Source: Prevotella sp.
Lineage (GTDB): Bacteria; Bacteroidota; Bacteroidia; Bacteroidales; Bacteroidaceae
Reading direction: 5' to 3'
NCBI GenBank assembly: GCA_017965725.1
Contig: JAGCPK010000079.1
Coordinates: 1-45,106, forward strand
DNA: 45,106 bases
Position 1 is the first letter of the stretch, and each line of letters starts with the position of its first letter. The notes beneath the pieces are model-generated. The model ran no database searches. It was not told the DNA's origin and saw only the letters and a list, made by a program, of their open reading frames with translations. The position numbers and the translations under genes are program-made. Shown here in pieces: positions 1-7,247 of the stretch.

Positions 1-162
1 AGCCGATGTCCACCAGCGTAACTCCGTCGGTGGAACGATAGTTGGGGCTATGGCATTACTGCGCCTCAGCCACAGATAGAAACCTGCTACCAACGCCAAC
101 ACAGCAACTCCACTATATAACATAAGAAAGAGGGAGTCATGAATACTTTGTTGTCCGTACAT
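1..162 (-). CDS. N-terminus of an unidentified membrane protein (partial, runs off the window)
   Basis: The open frame starts at the ATG at 162-160 and is still open at base 1, giving 54 residues. Residues about 11-32 form one strongly hydrophobic helix followed by two arginines, so the N-terminus is probably membrane inserted, perhaps as the first of several helices. A TAnnTTTG element at 168-175 lies only five bases ahead of the ATG, which supports this start and suggests a leaderless or nearly leaderless transcript. The family cannot be named from so short a piece. Some Prevotella membrane-bound HTH (AraC-type) regulators begin in a similar way, but that is only a resemblance. It is divergent from the small gene at 329. 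Confidence 0.6.
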   Translation of the reverse strand, partial: MYGQQSIHDSLFLMLYSGVAVLALVAGFYLWLRRSNAIAPTIVPPTELRWWTSA

Positions 163-167
163 GGGTG

Positions 168-175
168 CAAAGGTA
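168..175 (-). promoter_or_regulatory. Promoter -7 element (TAnnTTTG) of the partial membrane gene
   Basis: TACCTTTG on the minus strand matches the Bacteroidetes -7 consensus. Five bases separate it from the ATG at 162. No clear TTTG is seen at -33. Confidence 0.6.
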
Positions 176-210
176 CGCATTTTTTTGAAATATTCATAGT
201 ATCAGCCTTT

Positions 211-242
211 CAGTATTTACAATTTAATCTCAGAATTTACAA
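211..242. promoter_or_regulatory. Pair of 12-bp direct repeats spaced 20 bp, possible operator
   Basis: CAGTATTTACAA at 211-222 and CAGAATTTACAA at 231-242 differ at one base and are exactly 20 bp apart, about two helical turns, in the A+T-rich gap between two divergent genes. This is the usual arrangement for a dimeric regulator binding one face of DNA. No regulator can be assigned. Confidence 0.35.
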
Positions 243-288
243 AAACAATTGCGTATCTGAAAATTATTTAGGCGTAAGACATCTGTCA

Positions 289-320
289 TTTGCTGGAAAG
301 CAAAAAAATGACTACCTTTG
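289..320 (+). promoter_or_regulatory. Promoter of the 329 gene: TTTG (-33) and TACCTTTG (-7)
   Basis: TTTG at 289-292 and TACCTTTG at 313-320 are separated by 20 bases. The -7 element ends eight bases before the ATG at 329, so the message should be almost leaderless. Confidence 0.65.
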
Positions 321-328
321 CAAAGTCA

Positions 329-673
329 ATGAAAGAAGAGAAGATCTATCAACCCGAGGGAAATGAGGACATGAAGTCGTTTGTAAAGCGTATCATCGCC
401 GAACAACCCGACCAAGATCCACTGCGCATCATAGAGCAACTGGCGGATATTACCATGAATGAATTGAAAAATCGCCCCTGCCAATTCTCAGCGACAGTCT
501 CGGTAAAACAGATGACACTGATGGTTCGACACAACGGTCGTCCTATCGACGAGCGCATGGTGTGGGTCATGGGCGACCATACCGACCGCGTCGATTACCA
601 ACCTGACGGCAACGACTGTTGGATACTGACCATCCGTCGCGACATACCGCCTCTTTTCGTTACCCGACGATAA
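329..673 (+). CDS. Small conserved-looking protein of unknown function
   Basis: The protein is 114 residues, with no signal peptide or membrane helix. The frame is open back to 290, but the -7 element at 313-320 makes the ATG at 329 the best start; the Met codon at 371 is a second choice. The middle part (an Asn-Glu-Leu-Lys-Asn stretch, then alternating beta-strand residues and His-Asn-Gly-Arg-Pro-Ile) faintly recalls the N-box and G-box order of GHKL ATPases, but the ATP lid is absent and the protein is short, so this is only a hint. The C-terminus (residues about 75-114) is rich in Asp, Arg and Trp. It lies 46 bases ahead of the S66 homologue on the same strand and may be co-transcribed with it. 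Confidence 0.6.
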   Translation: MKEEKIYQPEGNEDMKSFVKRIIAEQPDQDPLRIIEQLADITMNELKNRPCQFSATVSVKQMTLMVRHNGRPIDERMVWVMGDHTDRVDYQPDGNDCWILTIRRDIPPLFVTRR

Positions 674-719
674 AGGCGTCATTGTCACTACCAAAACATA
701 AAAAGTAATATAGGTATAT

Positions 720-1700
720 ATGTATCAAGGTAAGAAGATTGTTCAGCCACCCTACTTAAACGAGGGGGATAAGGTCGCTCTTGTATCCCCCGCCTATTGG
801 GTGCCGCAGGATGCTTTGAAGCAGGCTGCAGAAACCATTAAGAGTTGGGGACTACAGCCTGTTATCGGACCAAACACCAACAACCTAAATGTAAATGCCT
901 ATGCAGGAACAGCCGATGAACGTGCTGCCGATCTGTTGTGGGCTCTTGAAGACGATACGATCAAGGCCGTTGTGTGTTCACGGGGTGGCTATGGCTCCGA
1001 TCATCTACTGAACCGTATTCCACAGGAATGTTTTCAACAACACCCAAAATGGCTGATCGGTCATGGGGATATCACCGTTTTACTCTACGCTATGTCTGGG
1101 GCTGGTGTGATGTGCATTCATGGTCCTATGGCTTTCCAGATAGCCAGCAATCAGGAACCGGCAACCTCCCTGACACGTAACATCCTTTTTGGCACCCTGC
1201 CGCAATACAAAATCTCAGGCAACCCATACAATCAAGTTGGTCATGCAGAGGGTGTTCTCATGGGAGGCAACCTCTCCAGCTATTCCGCCATAGCAGGAAC
1301 GAAATACCATCTTCATCCCAAACATGACATCATCCTGTTCATCGAAGAGGTAGAGGAGTCTTTGCACAGTATAGACCGATTGTTTTACATGCTCACACTG
1401 CAGACGGATTTTGAAAGAGTAAAAGGCATCATTTTCGGCACGTTCAATTCCATTAAGTACGACCTTCAGTATGGCAGTGTCGAACAGATGCTGATTGCAC
1501 ATCTTCATGAATATAACATTCCTATCTGTTGCGGTTTTCCAGTCGGCAGCAACAGTTGTATTCCACTGATCGAAGGTGCACCATGCTCATTAGATGTGAC
1601 AACAGATAGTGCCGTACTGACCTTCAATATAAAAGGCTCTGTGGAGCCCTATGAAGTTGATATGGCAAATCAGCAACTTATTAGGGAAAAAGAATTATGA
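720..1700 (+). CDS. LD-carboxypeptidase (S66/LdcA-MccF) homologue lacking catalytic Ser and His
   Basis: The 326-residue protein aligns along its whole length with peptidase family S66, cytoplasmic serine enzymes that trim the D-Ala from murein tetrapeptides or cleave microcin C7-type adenylates. The family landmarks YAGTADERAADL (61-72), SRGGYG (87-92) and GGNLS (182-186) are present. The catalytic residues are not: the nucleophile motif G-[FY]-S-D reads G-H-G-D here (Gly116), and the histidine motif FPxGH reads FPVGS (Ser277); only the Glu of FIE (Glu209) remains. The homologue at 35626-36618 keeps all three. I infer a pseudoenzyme or a changed function. There is no signal peptide. The last six bases overlap the end of the convergent symporter gene. 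Confidence 0.85.
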   Translation: MYQGKKIVQPPYLNEGDKVALVSPAYWVPQDALKQAAETIKSWGLQPVIGPNTNNLNVNAYAGTADERAADLLWALEDDTIKAVVCSRGGYGSDHLLNRIPQECFQQHPKWLIGHGDITVLLYAMSGAGVMCIHGPMAFQIASNQEPATSLTRNILFGTLPQYKISGNPYNQVGHAEGVLMGGNLSSYSAIAGTKYHLHPKHDIILFIEEVEESLHSIDRLFYMLTLQTDFERVKGIIFGTFNSIKYDLQYGSVEQMLIAHLHEYNIPICCGFPVGSNSCIPLIEGAPCSLDVTTDSAVLTFNIKGSVEPYEVDMANQQLIREKEL

Positions 1701-3128
1701 TTCTTCCCAACATTCTATCTCGTCTTCTATCTCAGGCAGTTGACTGCGATGGAAGACAGGTTCTTTGATGCCCTGACGCTTCTGCTGACGGTAGTCATCG
1801 AGCAGACGGAAGGCATAACGGCCCAAAAGGACGATAGCCACAAGGTTGCAGGCCGTAAGGAAAGCCATGAAGAAATCGACGATGTTCCATACCAGTTCAA
1901 AACTGGCAAGGGCACCGAAGATAACCATCAGTCCTGCCGAAGCGATACGATAGGCCGTCATCACATGATTGTTCTGCGTGATGAATCGGATGTTGGCCTC
2001 ACCATAATAATAGTTGCCAATGATGCTGGAGAAAGCGAAGAGGAAGATGGCGATGGCAATGAACATCGGACCAATGCTGCCCACCTCATTCTGCAGCGCT
2101 GACTGCGTGAGGGCAATACCGTTTAGATCAGGCACCTGATAGAGTCCGCTGATTAGGATGATAAATGCCGTACACGAACACACCATCAGCGTATCGGTAA
2201 ACACTCCCAGTGCTTGAATAAGACCTTGCTTCACAGGATGTGTCGTGGTAGCCGTTGCCGCCACGTTAGGTGCACTACCCTCACCCGCCTCGTTGGAGAA
2301 GAGTCCACGCTTAATACCATTCATCATCGCTGCGCCAATGCCGCCACCAGCAATCTGACTGACACCGAAAGCATCGAGCACAATCACCTTAAAGACATGG
2401 GGAATCAGATGGATGTTCATGATGATAATCACCAAAGCCAAGATGATATAACCCACTGCCATCACCGGCACCAGCACGGAACTGACCTGAGCAATGCGCT
2501 GGATGCCGCCAAAGACGATGAACAGAGCCACTGCCGCAAGGATACAACCTACCCAAACGGGTGACCAGCCGAAGGCCTCCTGCATGGCACTACAGATGGT
2601 GTTAGCCTGAATAGAGTTGTTAGAGAGGCCGAACTGTAAAGTTATCAGCACGGCAAACAACACCGCCATCCAACGCTGTTTCAGACCTTTCTGGATATAA
2701 TAGGCTGGGCCGCCAATGAATGAATCCTTGTGTTTCTGTTTATACAACTGAGCCAGCGTCGATTCCACGAAAGCCGTTGCTGAACCAATAAGGGCGATGA
2801 GCCACATCCAGAACACCGCTCCAGGACCACCAATAGCGATGGCAGTTGCTACACCAGCCAGATTACCCGTTCCCACGCGGGTAGCCACACTGACAGCAAA
2901 AGCCTGAAACGAGGAGATGTGACGACTCTTACCCTCTTTCTCCTTCACCTGTTCTTCCACCGTACTCACTGCGGACTCGGTGAGCAGTCGCAGCATCTCA
3001 CCCACCATACGGAACTGCACAAAGCGTGTCTTAATAGTAAACCACAAACCACACCCCACCAGAGCCACAATCAGCACGTAACTCCATATCACATCATTGA
3101 CGGCAGTTATCAGTTCATTCATGGACAT
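1695..3128 (-). CDS. Sodium:alanine symporter family protein (AGCS)
   Basis: The 477-residue polytopic membrane protein should import alanine or glycine with sodium across the inner membrane. It carries the family sequences GTGN (87-90) and the AGCS signature around GGPGAVFWMW (100-109), with about ten to eleven hydrophobic segments. The ATG at 3128 is chosen because the -7 element TATCTTTG at 3146-3153 lies 17 bases ahead of it; the frame extends further but would place the start in the promoter. The C-terminal 25 residues are charged and cytoplasmic. It is divergent from the LOG gene through a very compact shared promoter region. Confidence 0.9.
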   Translation of the reverse strand: MSMNELITAVNDVIWSYVLIVALVGCGLWFTIKTRFVQFRMVGEMLRLLTESAVSTVEEQVKEKEGKSRHISSFQAFAVSVATRVGTGNLAGVATAIAIGGPGAVFWMWLIALIGSATAFVESTLAQLYKQKHKDSFIGGPAYYIQKGLKQRWMAVLFAVLITLQFGLSNNSIQANTICSAMQEAFGWSPVWVGCILAAVALFIVFGGIQRIAQVSSVLVPVMAVGYIILALVIIIMNIHLIPHVFKVIVLDAFGVSQIAGGGIGAAMMNGIKRGLFSNEAGEGSAPNVAATATTTHPVKQGLIQALGVFTDTLMVCSCTAFIILISGLYQVPDLNGIALTQSALQNEVGSIGPMFIAIAIFLFAFSSIIGNYYYGEANIRFITQNNHVMTAYRIASAGLMVIFGALASFELVWNIVDFFMAFLTACNLVAIVLLGRYAFRLLDDYRQQKRQGIKEPVFHRSQLPEIEDEIECWEES

Positions 3129-3141
3129 ATTTGCTTTTTTG

Positions 3142-3173
3142 TTTGCAAAGATACGTTTTTTTTTGTAATTTTG
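3142..3173 (+). promoter_or_regulatory. Promoter of the LOG gene (TTTG, 20 bp, TAATTTTG)
   Basis: TTTG at 3142-3145 and TAATTTTG at 3166-3173 are 20 bases apart. The -7 element ends eight bases before the ATG at 3182. The element overlaps the opposing promoter at 3146-3153. Confidence 0.6.
3146..3153 (-). promoter_or_regulatory. Promoter -7 element of the AGCS symporter
   Basis: TATCTTTG on the minus strand, 17 bases ahead of the ATG at 3128. It sits inside the -33 to -7 interval of the opposing LOG promoter. Confidence 0.6.
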
Positions 3174-3181
3174 CAAGCGAT

Positions 3182-3715
3182 ATGAAGATTTGTGTGTTTT
3201 GTTCTGCGAATCAGCAGATTGACCCAGACTTCTTCACGATGACAGAAGAACTGGGCAGATGGGCGGCAAAAAATGGACATTCCATCGTATATGGAGGCGT
3301 AAATCAAGGACTCATGGAATGTGTGGGAAAAGCCGTCAAGGAAAATGGTGGACGCACCATTGGTGTGATACCCATGATTGTTGAGAAGTCTGGGCGCACT
3401 AGTGATTATGTCGAGATTGAGATTCCCTGCGATAACCTTAGCGACAGGAAACAACTGATGATGGACCAAAGCGACATATTCATCGCCCTGCCTGGCGGCA
3501 TAGGTACCATCGATGAGGTTTTCACCGTGGCCTCTTCCGCTACCATCGGCTATCACGACAAACTCGTCATCCTCTATAATATGAAGGGTTTCTGGGATTC
3601 ACTCATCACTATGCTCAACGATCTTCAAGGCAAAGGAATGATTCGCGGTGATTGGTATGACTACATAAAAACGGCTGATTCCATCGAAGAAATCAGCCGA
3701 ATAATAAATACTTAG
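3182..3715 (+). CDS. LOG-family protein (TIGR00730, Rossmann-fold nucleotide-binding; cytokinin-riboside phosphoribohydrolase type)
   Basis: The 177-residue cytosolic protein matches the LOG/TIGR00730 family, many of which hydrolyse AMP or cytokinin-riboside monophosphates to base and ribose 5-phosphate. The family motif PGGxGTxxE is at 104-112 (PGGIGTIDE), preceded by the Arg-Lys pair at 89-90 that normally completes the phosphate site, and an N-terminal CVFCSAN strand. The ATG at 3182 is chosen over an upstream in-frame start because the -7 element at 3166-3173 lies between them. It is a single-gene unit, convergent with the flavodiiron gene 26 bases on. The physiological substrate is not evident. 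Confidence 0.88.
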   Translation: MKICVFCSANQQIDPDFFTMTEELGRWAAKNGHSIVYGGVNQGLMECVGKAVKENGGRTIGVIPMIVEKSGRTSDYVEIEIPCDNLSDRKQLMMDQSDIFIALPGGIGTIDEVFTVASSATIGYHDKLVILYNMKGFWDSLITMLNDLQGKGMIRGDWYDYIKTADSIEEISRIINT

Positions 3716-3741
3716 ACATTCTCAGGTTCTCTTAGGAATGC

Positions 3742-4929
3742 CTAATTTTGCATCAATCGCTCTGCCATAGCACGACCAAGAGCCTCACACTTGGCTTTTG
3801 TCTCTGCTGTGAGGGACTGTTTGATCTCCACAGGCTCACCAACCACCTCAAAGTGCAGACGTTCGTCATTCCACTTTTGTATCTCAGTCACAGCCTTTGA
3901 AGCCCAGCCGAAGGAGCCGAACCAACCCAGACAATGGTTCTTGATATCCTTGCCGGCGAGTTCTGAAAGCAATACATCCATCTCGTGATAGAGTCCTGTG
4001 TTATAGGTAGGTGCTCCCACAATCAGCCCCTTATAGCGGAACACATCGCGGATGATATAAGAATGATGTGTCTTCGAGACATTATACATCACGATATTCT
4101 TCAGGCCTGCCTCCGATGCTGCACGGGCAATCACCTCGGCCGCACGCTCTGTATTGCCATACATCGTTCCATAACAAATCACCAGACCTGGCTCTGTTTC
4201 ATATTTAGATAAGGTATCGTAGATATCGATAACCTTCTGCACATACTCATGCCAGACGGGGCCATGTGTAGCGCAAAGATAGTCGAGTTGGATACCTTCG
4301 AGTTTCTTCAGGGCATTCTGCACAGGTGTGCCGTACTTACCCACGATGTTCGAGTAGTAGCGTACCATCTCCAACCAGAACGCATCCGTATTGATCTGTG
4401 AATCCACCACTCCACCGTTCAGAGCACCAAAGCAGCCGAAAGCGTCGCCACTGAACAACACATTGTTTTTGCTCTCGAGCGTCACCATTGTTTCCGGCCA
4501 GTGTACCATCGGGGTCATCACGAAGTTTAGCGTATGATTGCCCAGTTCAATAGAATCGCCGTTTTTAACCTCATAGAGACCCTCTGCCACCCCGTAGAAG
4601 CCTTCCATCATCTGAAATGTCTTCTTGTTGCCGATAATCTGAATCTCTGGATAGTATTTCTTAATGAGTGCGAGGCTACCACTGTGGTCGGGCTCCATGT
4701 GGTTCACCACGAGGTAGTCAATCTTGCGGTCTCCGATTACCTCTTGGATATTCTCCAAATACTGTACAAAGAAATCTACTTCGACGGTATCAATCAGACA
4801 CACTTTCTCATCGTCGATGAGATAAGAATTATACGATACGCCATTGGGCAACGGCCACAGACCCTCAAACAAGTTCTTGTTGCGGTCATTCACCCCTACA
4901 TAGTAGATTTTGTTGATGATTTCTTTCAT
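3742..4929 (-). CDS. FprA-type flavodiiron protein (class A; NO or oxygen reductase)
   Basis: The protein is 395 residues: a metallo-beta-lactamase-like diiron domain (about 1-245) followed by a flavodoxin domain (about 248-395). The diiron ligands are all visible: His77-x-Glu79-x-Asp81-His82, His143, Asp162 and His222. The FMN loop YGTMYGNTE is at 253-261. There is no C-terminal rubredoxin or flavin reductase domain, so an external rubredoxin-type donor would be needed. Class A members reduce oxygen to water or NO to nitrous oxide in the cytoplasm of anaerobes, fitting a strict gut anaerobe. It follows the PfkB kinase gene by 13 bases and is probably co-transcribed with it. Confidence 0.93.
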   Translation of the reverse strand: MKEIINKIYYVGVNDRNKNLFEGLWPLPNGVSYNSYLIDDEKVCLIDTVEVDFFVQYLENIQEVIGDRKIDYLVVNHMEPDHSGSLALIKKYYPEIQIIGNKKTFQMMEGFYGVAEGLYEVKNGDSIELGNHTLNFVMTPMVHWPETMVTLESKNNVLFSGDAFGCFGALNGGVVDSQINTDAFWLEMVRYYSNIVGKYGTPVQNALKKLEGIQLDYLCATHGPVWHEYVQKVIDIYDTLSKYETEPGLVICYGTMYGNTERAAEVIARAASEAGLKNIVMYNVSKTHHSYIIRDVFRYKGLIVGAPTYNTGLYHEMDVLLSELAGKDIKNHCLGWFGSFGWASKAVTEIQKWNDERLHFEVVGEPVEIKQSLTAETKAKCEALGRAMAERLMQN

Positions 4930-4942
4930 TACTATAATATTT

Positions 4943-5902
4943 TTAGGTTGTCTCTTCCTGATAGGCTTTCATTTCCTCATTCATCTGCTTGCCAAATGCC
5001 TGATCGACACTGTTGTCAATGCTCTTGCAGACATTCATTGAGTACTTCTGGGCGCAAGCGATGATTTGATCCCATTGCGCCTCGCTGAATCCCCTCTGAA
5101 TCATGTCACGCGTGATACCATATTTTATCAAACCATAGATGAAGCCCGCATTGAAGTTGTCACCGGCTCCGATGGTGCTCACCGTTTCTGTCTTCTCCAC
5201 AGCATACTGCTTCTTCAAGCCCCCTTCCGCACGGAGTTCCACGGGGTCACTGCCCTGCGTCATGATGAAGTTCTTGGTGTAGAAGGCTATCTGCGAGCGA
5301 TAAACAACCTCGGCATCAGTTTTCTTAAACATCACCTCAAAATCCTCTGTCGAACCCCTGACGATATCTGCATACTCCAGATTTTCAAGGATGTTGGGTG
5401 TCAACTTCATCACCTCATGCTTATGGGAGGCACGGAAGTTCACATCATAATAAAGGATAGCCCCCTTGTTACGGGCATAGTCGAGGAAAGCAGCCACCTG
5501 CGGACGAATAACAGGATTGACAGCGTAGTAGGAACCGAACATCACAATGTCATCAGCCTCGATGTCAGGATAAACAAACTCCAGTTGGTCACGTGGATGA
5601 TCCTTATAGAAAATATAGTCCGCATCGTTCCGCTCGTTGAGGAACGCCAATGAAATGGGCGACTTCGACTCAGGATAAACGAACATATAGTCAGCGCCCA
5701 CCCCATTCTCTTTTAAAAAGGAGATAATCCGCTTACCTACACGATCATTACCCGTTTCACTGATAAACGAGGCAGGCACTCCAGAGCGCCCTAAAGAAAT
5801 GATACCGTTAAATACCGACCCACCTGGCACAGCACCAATAGGTTGGTCATTTTTGAAGATAATGTCGAGAACAGTCTCGCCGATTCCAATAACTTTTCGC
5901 AT
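4943..5902 (-). CDS. PfkB-family carbohydrate kinase (fructokinase-like)
   Basis: The protein is 319 residues, the normal length for ribokinase/PfkB sugar kinases. It has the N-terminal GGS substrate-binding region (27-29) and the C-terminal GAGD (245-248), in which Asp248 is the expected catalytic base and the Gly residues form the anion hole. The -7 element TATCTTTG at 5923-5930 lies 20 bases ahead of the ATG. The first gene of a probable two-gene unit with the flavodiiron protein. The exact sugar cannot be read from sequence; fructose is the common assignment for Bacteroidetes proteins of this shape, so treat that as inference. Confidence 0.85.
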   Translation of the reverse strand: MRKVIGIGETVLDIIFKNDQPIGAVPGGSVFNGIISLGRSGVPASFISETGNDRVGKRIISFLKENGVGADYMFVYPESKSPISLAFLNERNDADYIFYKDHPRDQLEFVYPDIEADDIVMFGSYYAVNPVIRPQVAAFLDYARNKGAILYYDVNFRASHKHEVMKLTPNILENLEYADIVRGSTEDFEVMFKKTDAEVVYRSQIAFYTKNFIMTQGSDPVELRAEGGLKKQYAVEKTETVSTIGAGDNFNAGFIYGLIKYGITRDMIQRGFSEAQWDQIIACAQKYSMNVCKSIDNSVDQAFGKQMNEEMKAYQEETT

Positions 5903-5922
5903 AGTTCTTATCTTTACGGATG

Positions 5923-5930
5923 CAAAGATA
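5923..5930 (-). promoter_or_regulatory. Promoter -7 element of the PfkB-flavodiiron unit
   Basis: TATCTTTG on the minus strand, 20 bases ahead of the ATG at 5902. The expected -33 region falls in the GTGAAAA heptamer array and has no TTTG. Confidence 0.6.
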
Positions 5931-5940
5931 CAAAAAAGAA

Positions 5941-5968
5941 GTGAAAAGTGAAAAGTGAAAAGTGAAAA
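5941..5968. repeat. Tandem heptanucleotide array, four perfect GTGAAAA units
   Basis: GTGAAAA is repeated four times without error (28 bp), followed by degenerate A-rich units. It fills the space between two divergent -7 elements (5923-5930 and 5984-5991). Similar 7-bp arrays occur at 6601, 6674, 13108, 28371 and 28483. Confidence 0.9.
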
Positions 5969-5983
5969 ATAAAAATAAATTCG

Positions 5984-5991
5984 TACTTTTG
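5984..5991 (+). promoter_or_regulatory. Promoter -7 element of the M16 peptidase gene
   Basis: TACTTTTG ends eight bases before the ATG at 6000. An earlier ATG at 5995 runs straight into a stop codon, so 6000 is the start. Confidence 0.6.
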
Positions 5992-5999
5992 CAAATGAA

Positions 6000-7247
6000 A
6001 TGACGAATTATAACACTCATACGCTTGAAAACGGGTTGAGGATCATCCATCGACCATCGGCTTCACAGGTGGTGTATTGCGGCTATCAGGTAGCAGCAGG
6101 CACTCGTGACGAGAAATCTGGAGAGGAAGGTCTGGCGCATTTCTGCGAACACATGACTTTCAAAGGCACTGAGAAACGTAACGCGCTGCAGATTATCAAT
6201 AGTTTGGAGCAGTTGGGCGGTGATCTGAATGCCTTTACCAACAAGGAAGACACCACCTTCTATGCCGCTATCCAGAAAGAGCATATCGGGAAGGCAGTGG
6301 ATCTGTTGACGGACATCGTCTTCCATAGCACCTATCCGCAGCACGAGATTGACAAGGAGGTGGAAGTAATCTGCGATGAAATCGAGAGTTATAATGACTC
6401 GCCCGCCGAACTCATCTACGATGAATTTGAAAATATCCTCTTTGAAGGCCATCCCCTCGGACATAATATTTTGGGCAAGGCTGAACAGTTACGTTCTTAT
6501 AAGACGGAAGATGTCCTACGCTTTGTGCGGCGGAACTACCGTCCAGACAATACCATCTTCTTTGCGTATGGCGACCTGGACTTTGGAAAACTGGTAAAGC
6601 GTGTAGAGTGTAGAACTGAGAGTTTAGAGTTTGCCAACACAGTCCCAGAAACTTTTTCATCTAAAGCGGAAGCAAACTCTAATCTCTACACCCTCAACTC
6701 TCAATTCATCACTCAAAACATCGGATCTCATCAGGCCCATGTGATGCTGGGCACGCGAGGTTACGATATCCACCATCCGCTACGAATCCCACTCTATCTT
6801 CTTAATAATATATTAGGTGGCCCAGGGATGAATGCCCGTCTCAACCTCTCACTACGAGAGCGCAACGGACTTGTCTATACTGTAGAGAGCACGATGGTGA
6901 GTTATAGTGATACGGGGATTTGGAACATCTACTTTGGCTGTGACCCGCACGACGTGAACAAATGCTTACGTCTGGTGCGTCGCGAATTGGATAAGGTGAT
7001 AGCGAAACCACTGAGCGAGAATCAGTTGAAGGCAGCCAAGCGACAGTTGAAGGGTCAGATAGCCATTGCCTGTGACAACCGAGAACAGTTCGCTCTTGAC
7101 TTCGGCAAGAGTTTCCTGCATTATGGTTGGGAGAAGGATGTCACTAGCCTCTTCAACAATATCGACAAGGTGACTGCCGATGATATCCAAGCCGTCGCCC
7201 AGGAACTCTTTGCTCCAGAACAACTAACCACACTTATTTTCAAATAA
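6000..7247 (+). CDS. M16-family zinc peptidase (insulinase/processing-peptidase type)
   Basis: The 415-residue protein has the inverted zinc motif HxxEH at 47-51 (HFCEH), with the third ligand probably Glu127 in the following helix, and the two-lobed size typical of small bacterial M16 enzymes. There is no signal peptide, so it is probably cytoplasmic. The linker between the lobes, residues about 201-240, is unusual: it is encoded by two heptamer-type repeat arrays in inverted orientation (6601-6635 and 6674-6715) and reads as a polar, low-complexity segment. The lobes on either side look normal and the frame is intact. Its stop codon abuts that of the convergent phosphatase-GH92 gene. Confidence 0.9.
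   Translation: MTNYNTHTLENGLRIIHRPSASQVVYCGYQVAAGTRDEKSGEEGLAHFCEHMTFKGTEKRNALQIINSLEQLGGDLNAFTNKEDTTFYAAIQKEHIGKAVDLLTDIVFHSTYPQHEIDKEVEVICDEIESYNDSPAELIYDEFENILFEGHPLGHNILGKAEQLRSYKTEDVLRFVRRNYRPDNTIFFAYGDLDFGKLVKRVECRTESLEFANTVPETFSSKAEANSNLYTLNSQFITQNIGSHQAHVMLGTRGYDIHHPLRIPLYLLNNILGGPGMNARLNLSLRERNGLVYTVESTMVSYSDTGIWNIYFGCDPHDVNKCLRLVRRELDKVIAKPLSENQLKAAKRQLKGQIAIACDNREQFALDFGKSFLHYGWEKDVTSLFNNIDKVTADDIQAVAQELFAPEQLTTLIFK
6601..6715. repeat. Two heptamer-type arrays in inverted orientation inside the M16 gene
   Basis: The left array (6601-6635) consists of five 7-bp units beginning GTGTAGA, GTGTAGA. The right array (6674-6715) consists of six units such as AAACTCT and AATCTCT, near complements of the left units. 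The inner ends are complementary: TTTAGAGTTTGC on the left and GCAAACTCTAA on the right, around a spacer of about 38 bp. The whole 115-bp block is translated in frame as the inter-lobe linker. Confidence 0.75.

Noticed and set aside
3732-3745. Small inverted repeat TTAGGaatgCCTAA followed by TTTT after the LOG gene
   Set aside because: The stem is only five A+T-rich base pairs and overlaps the flavodiiron stop codon; too weak to call a terminator.
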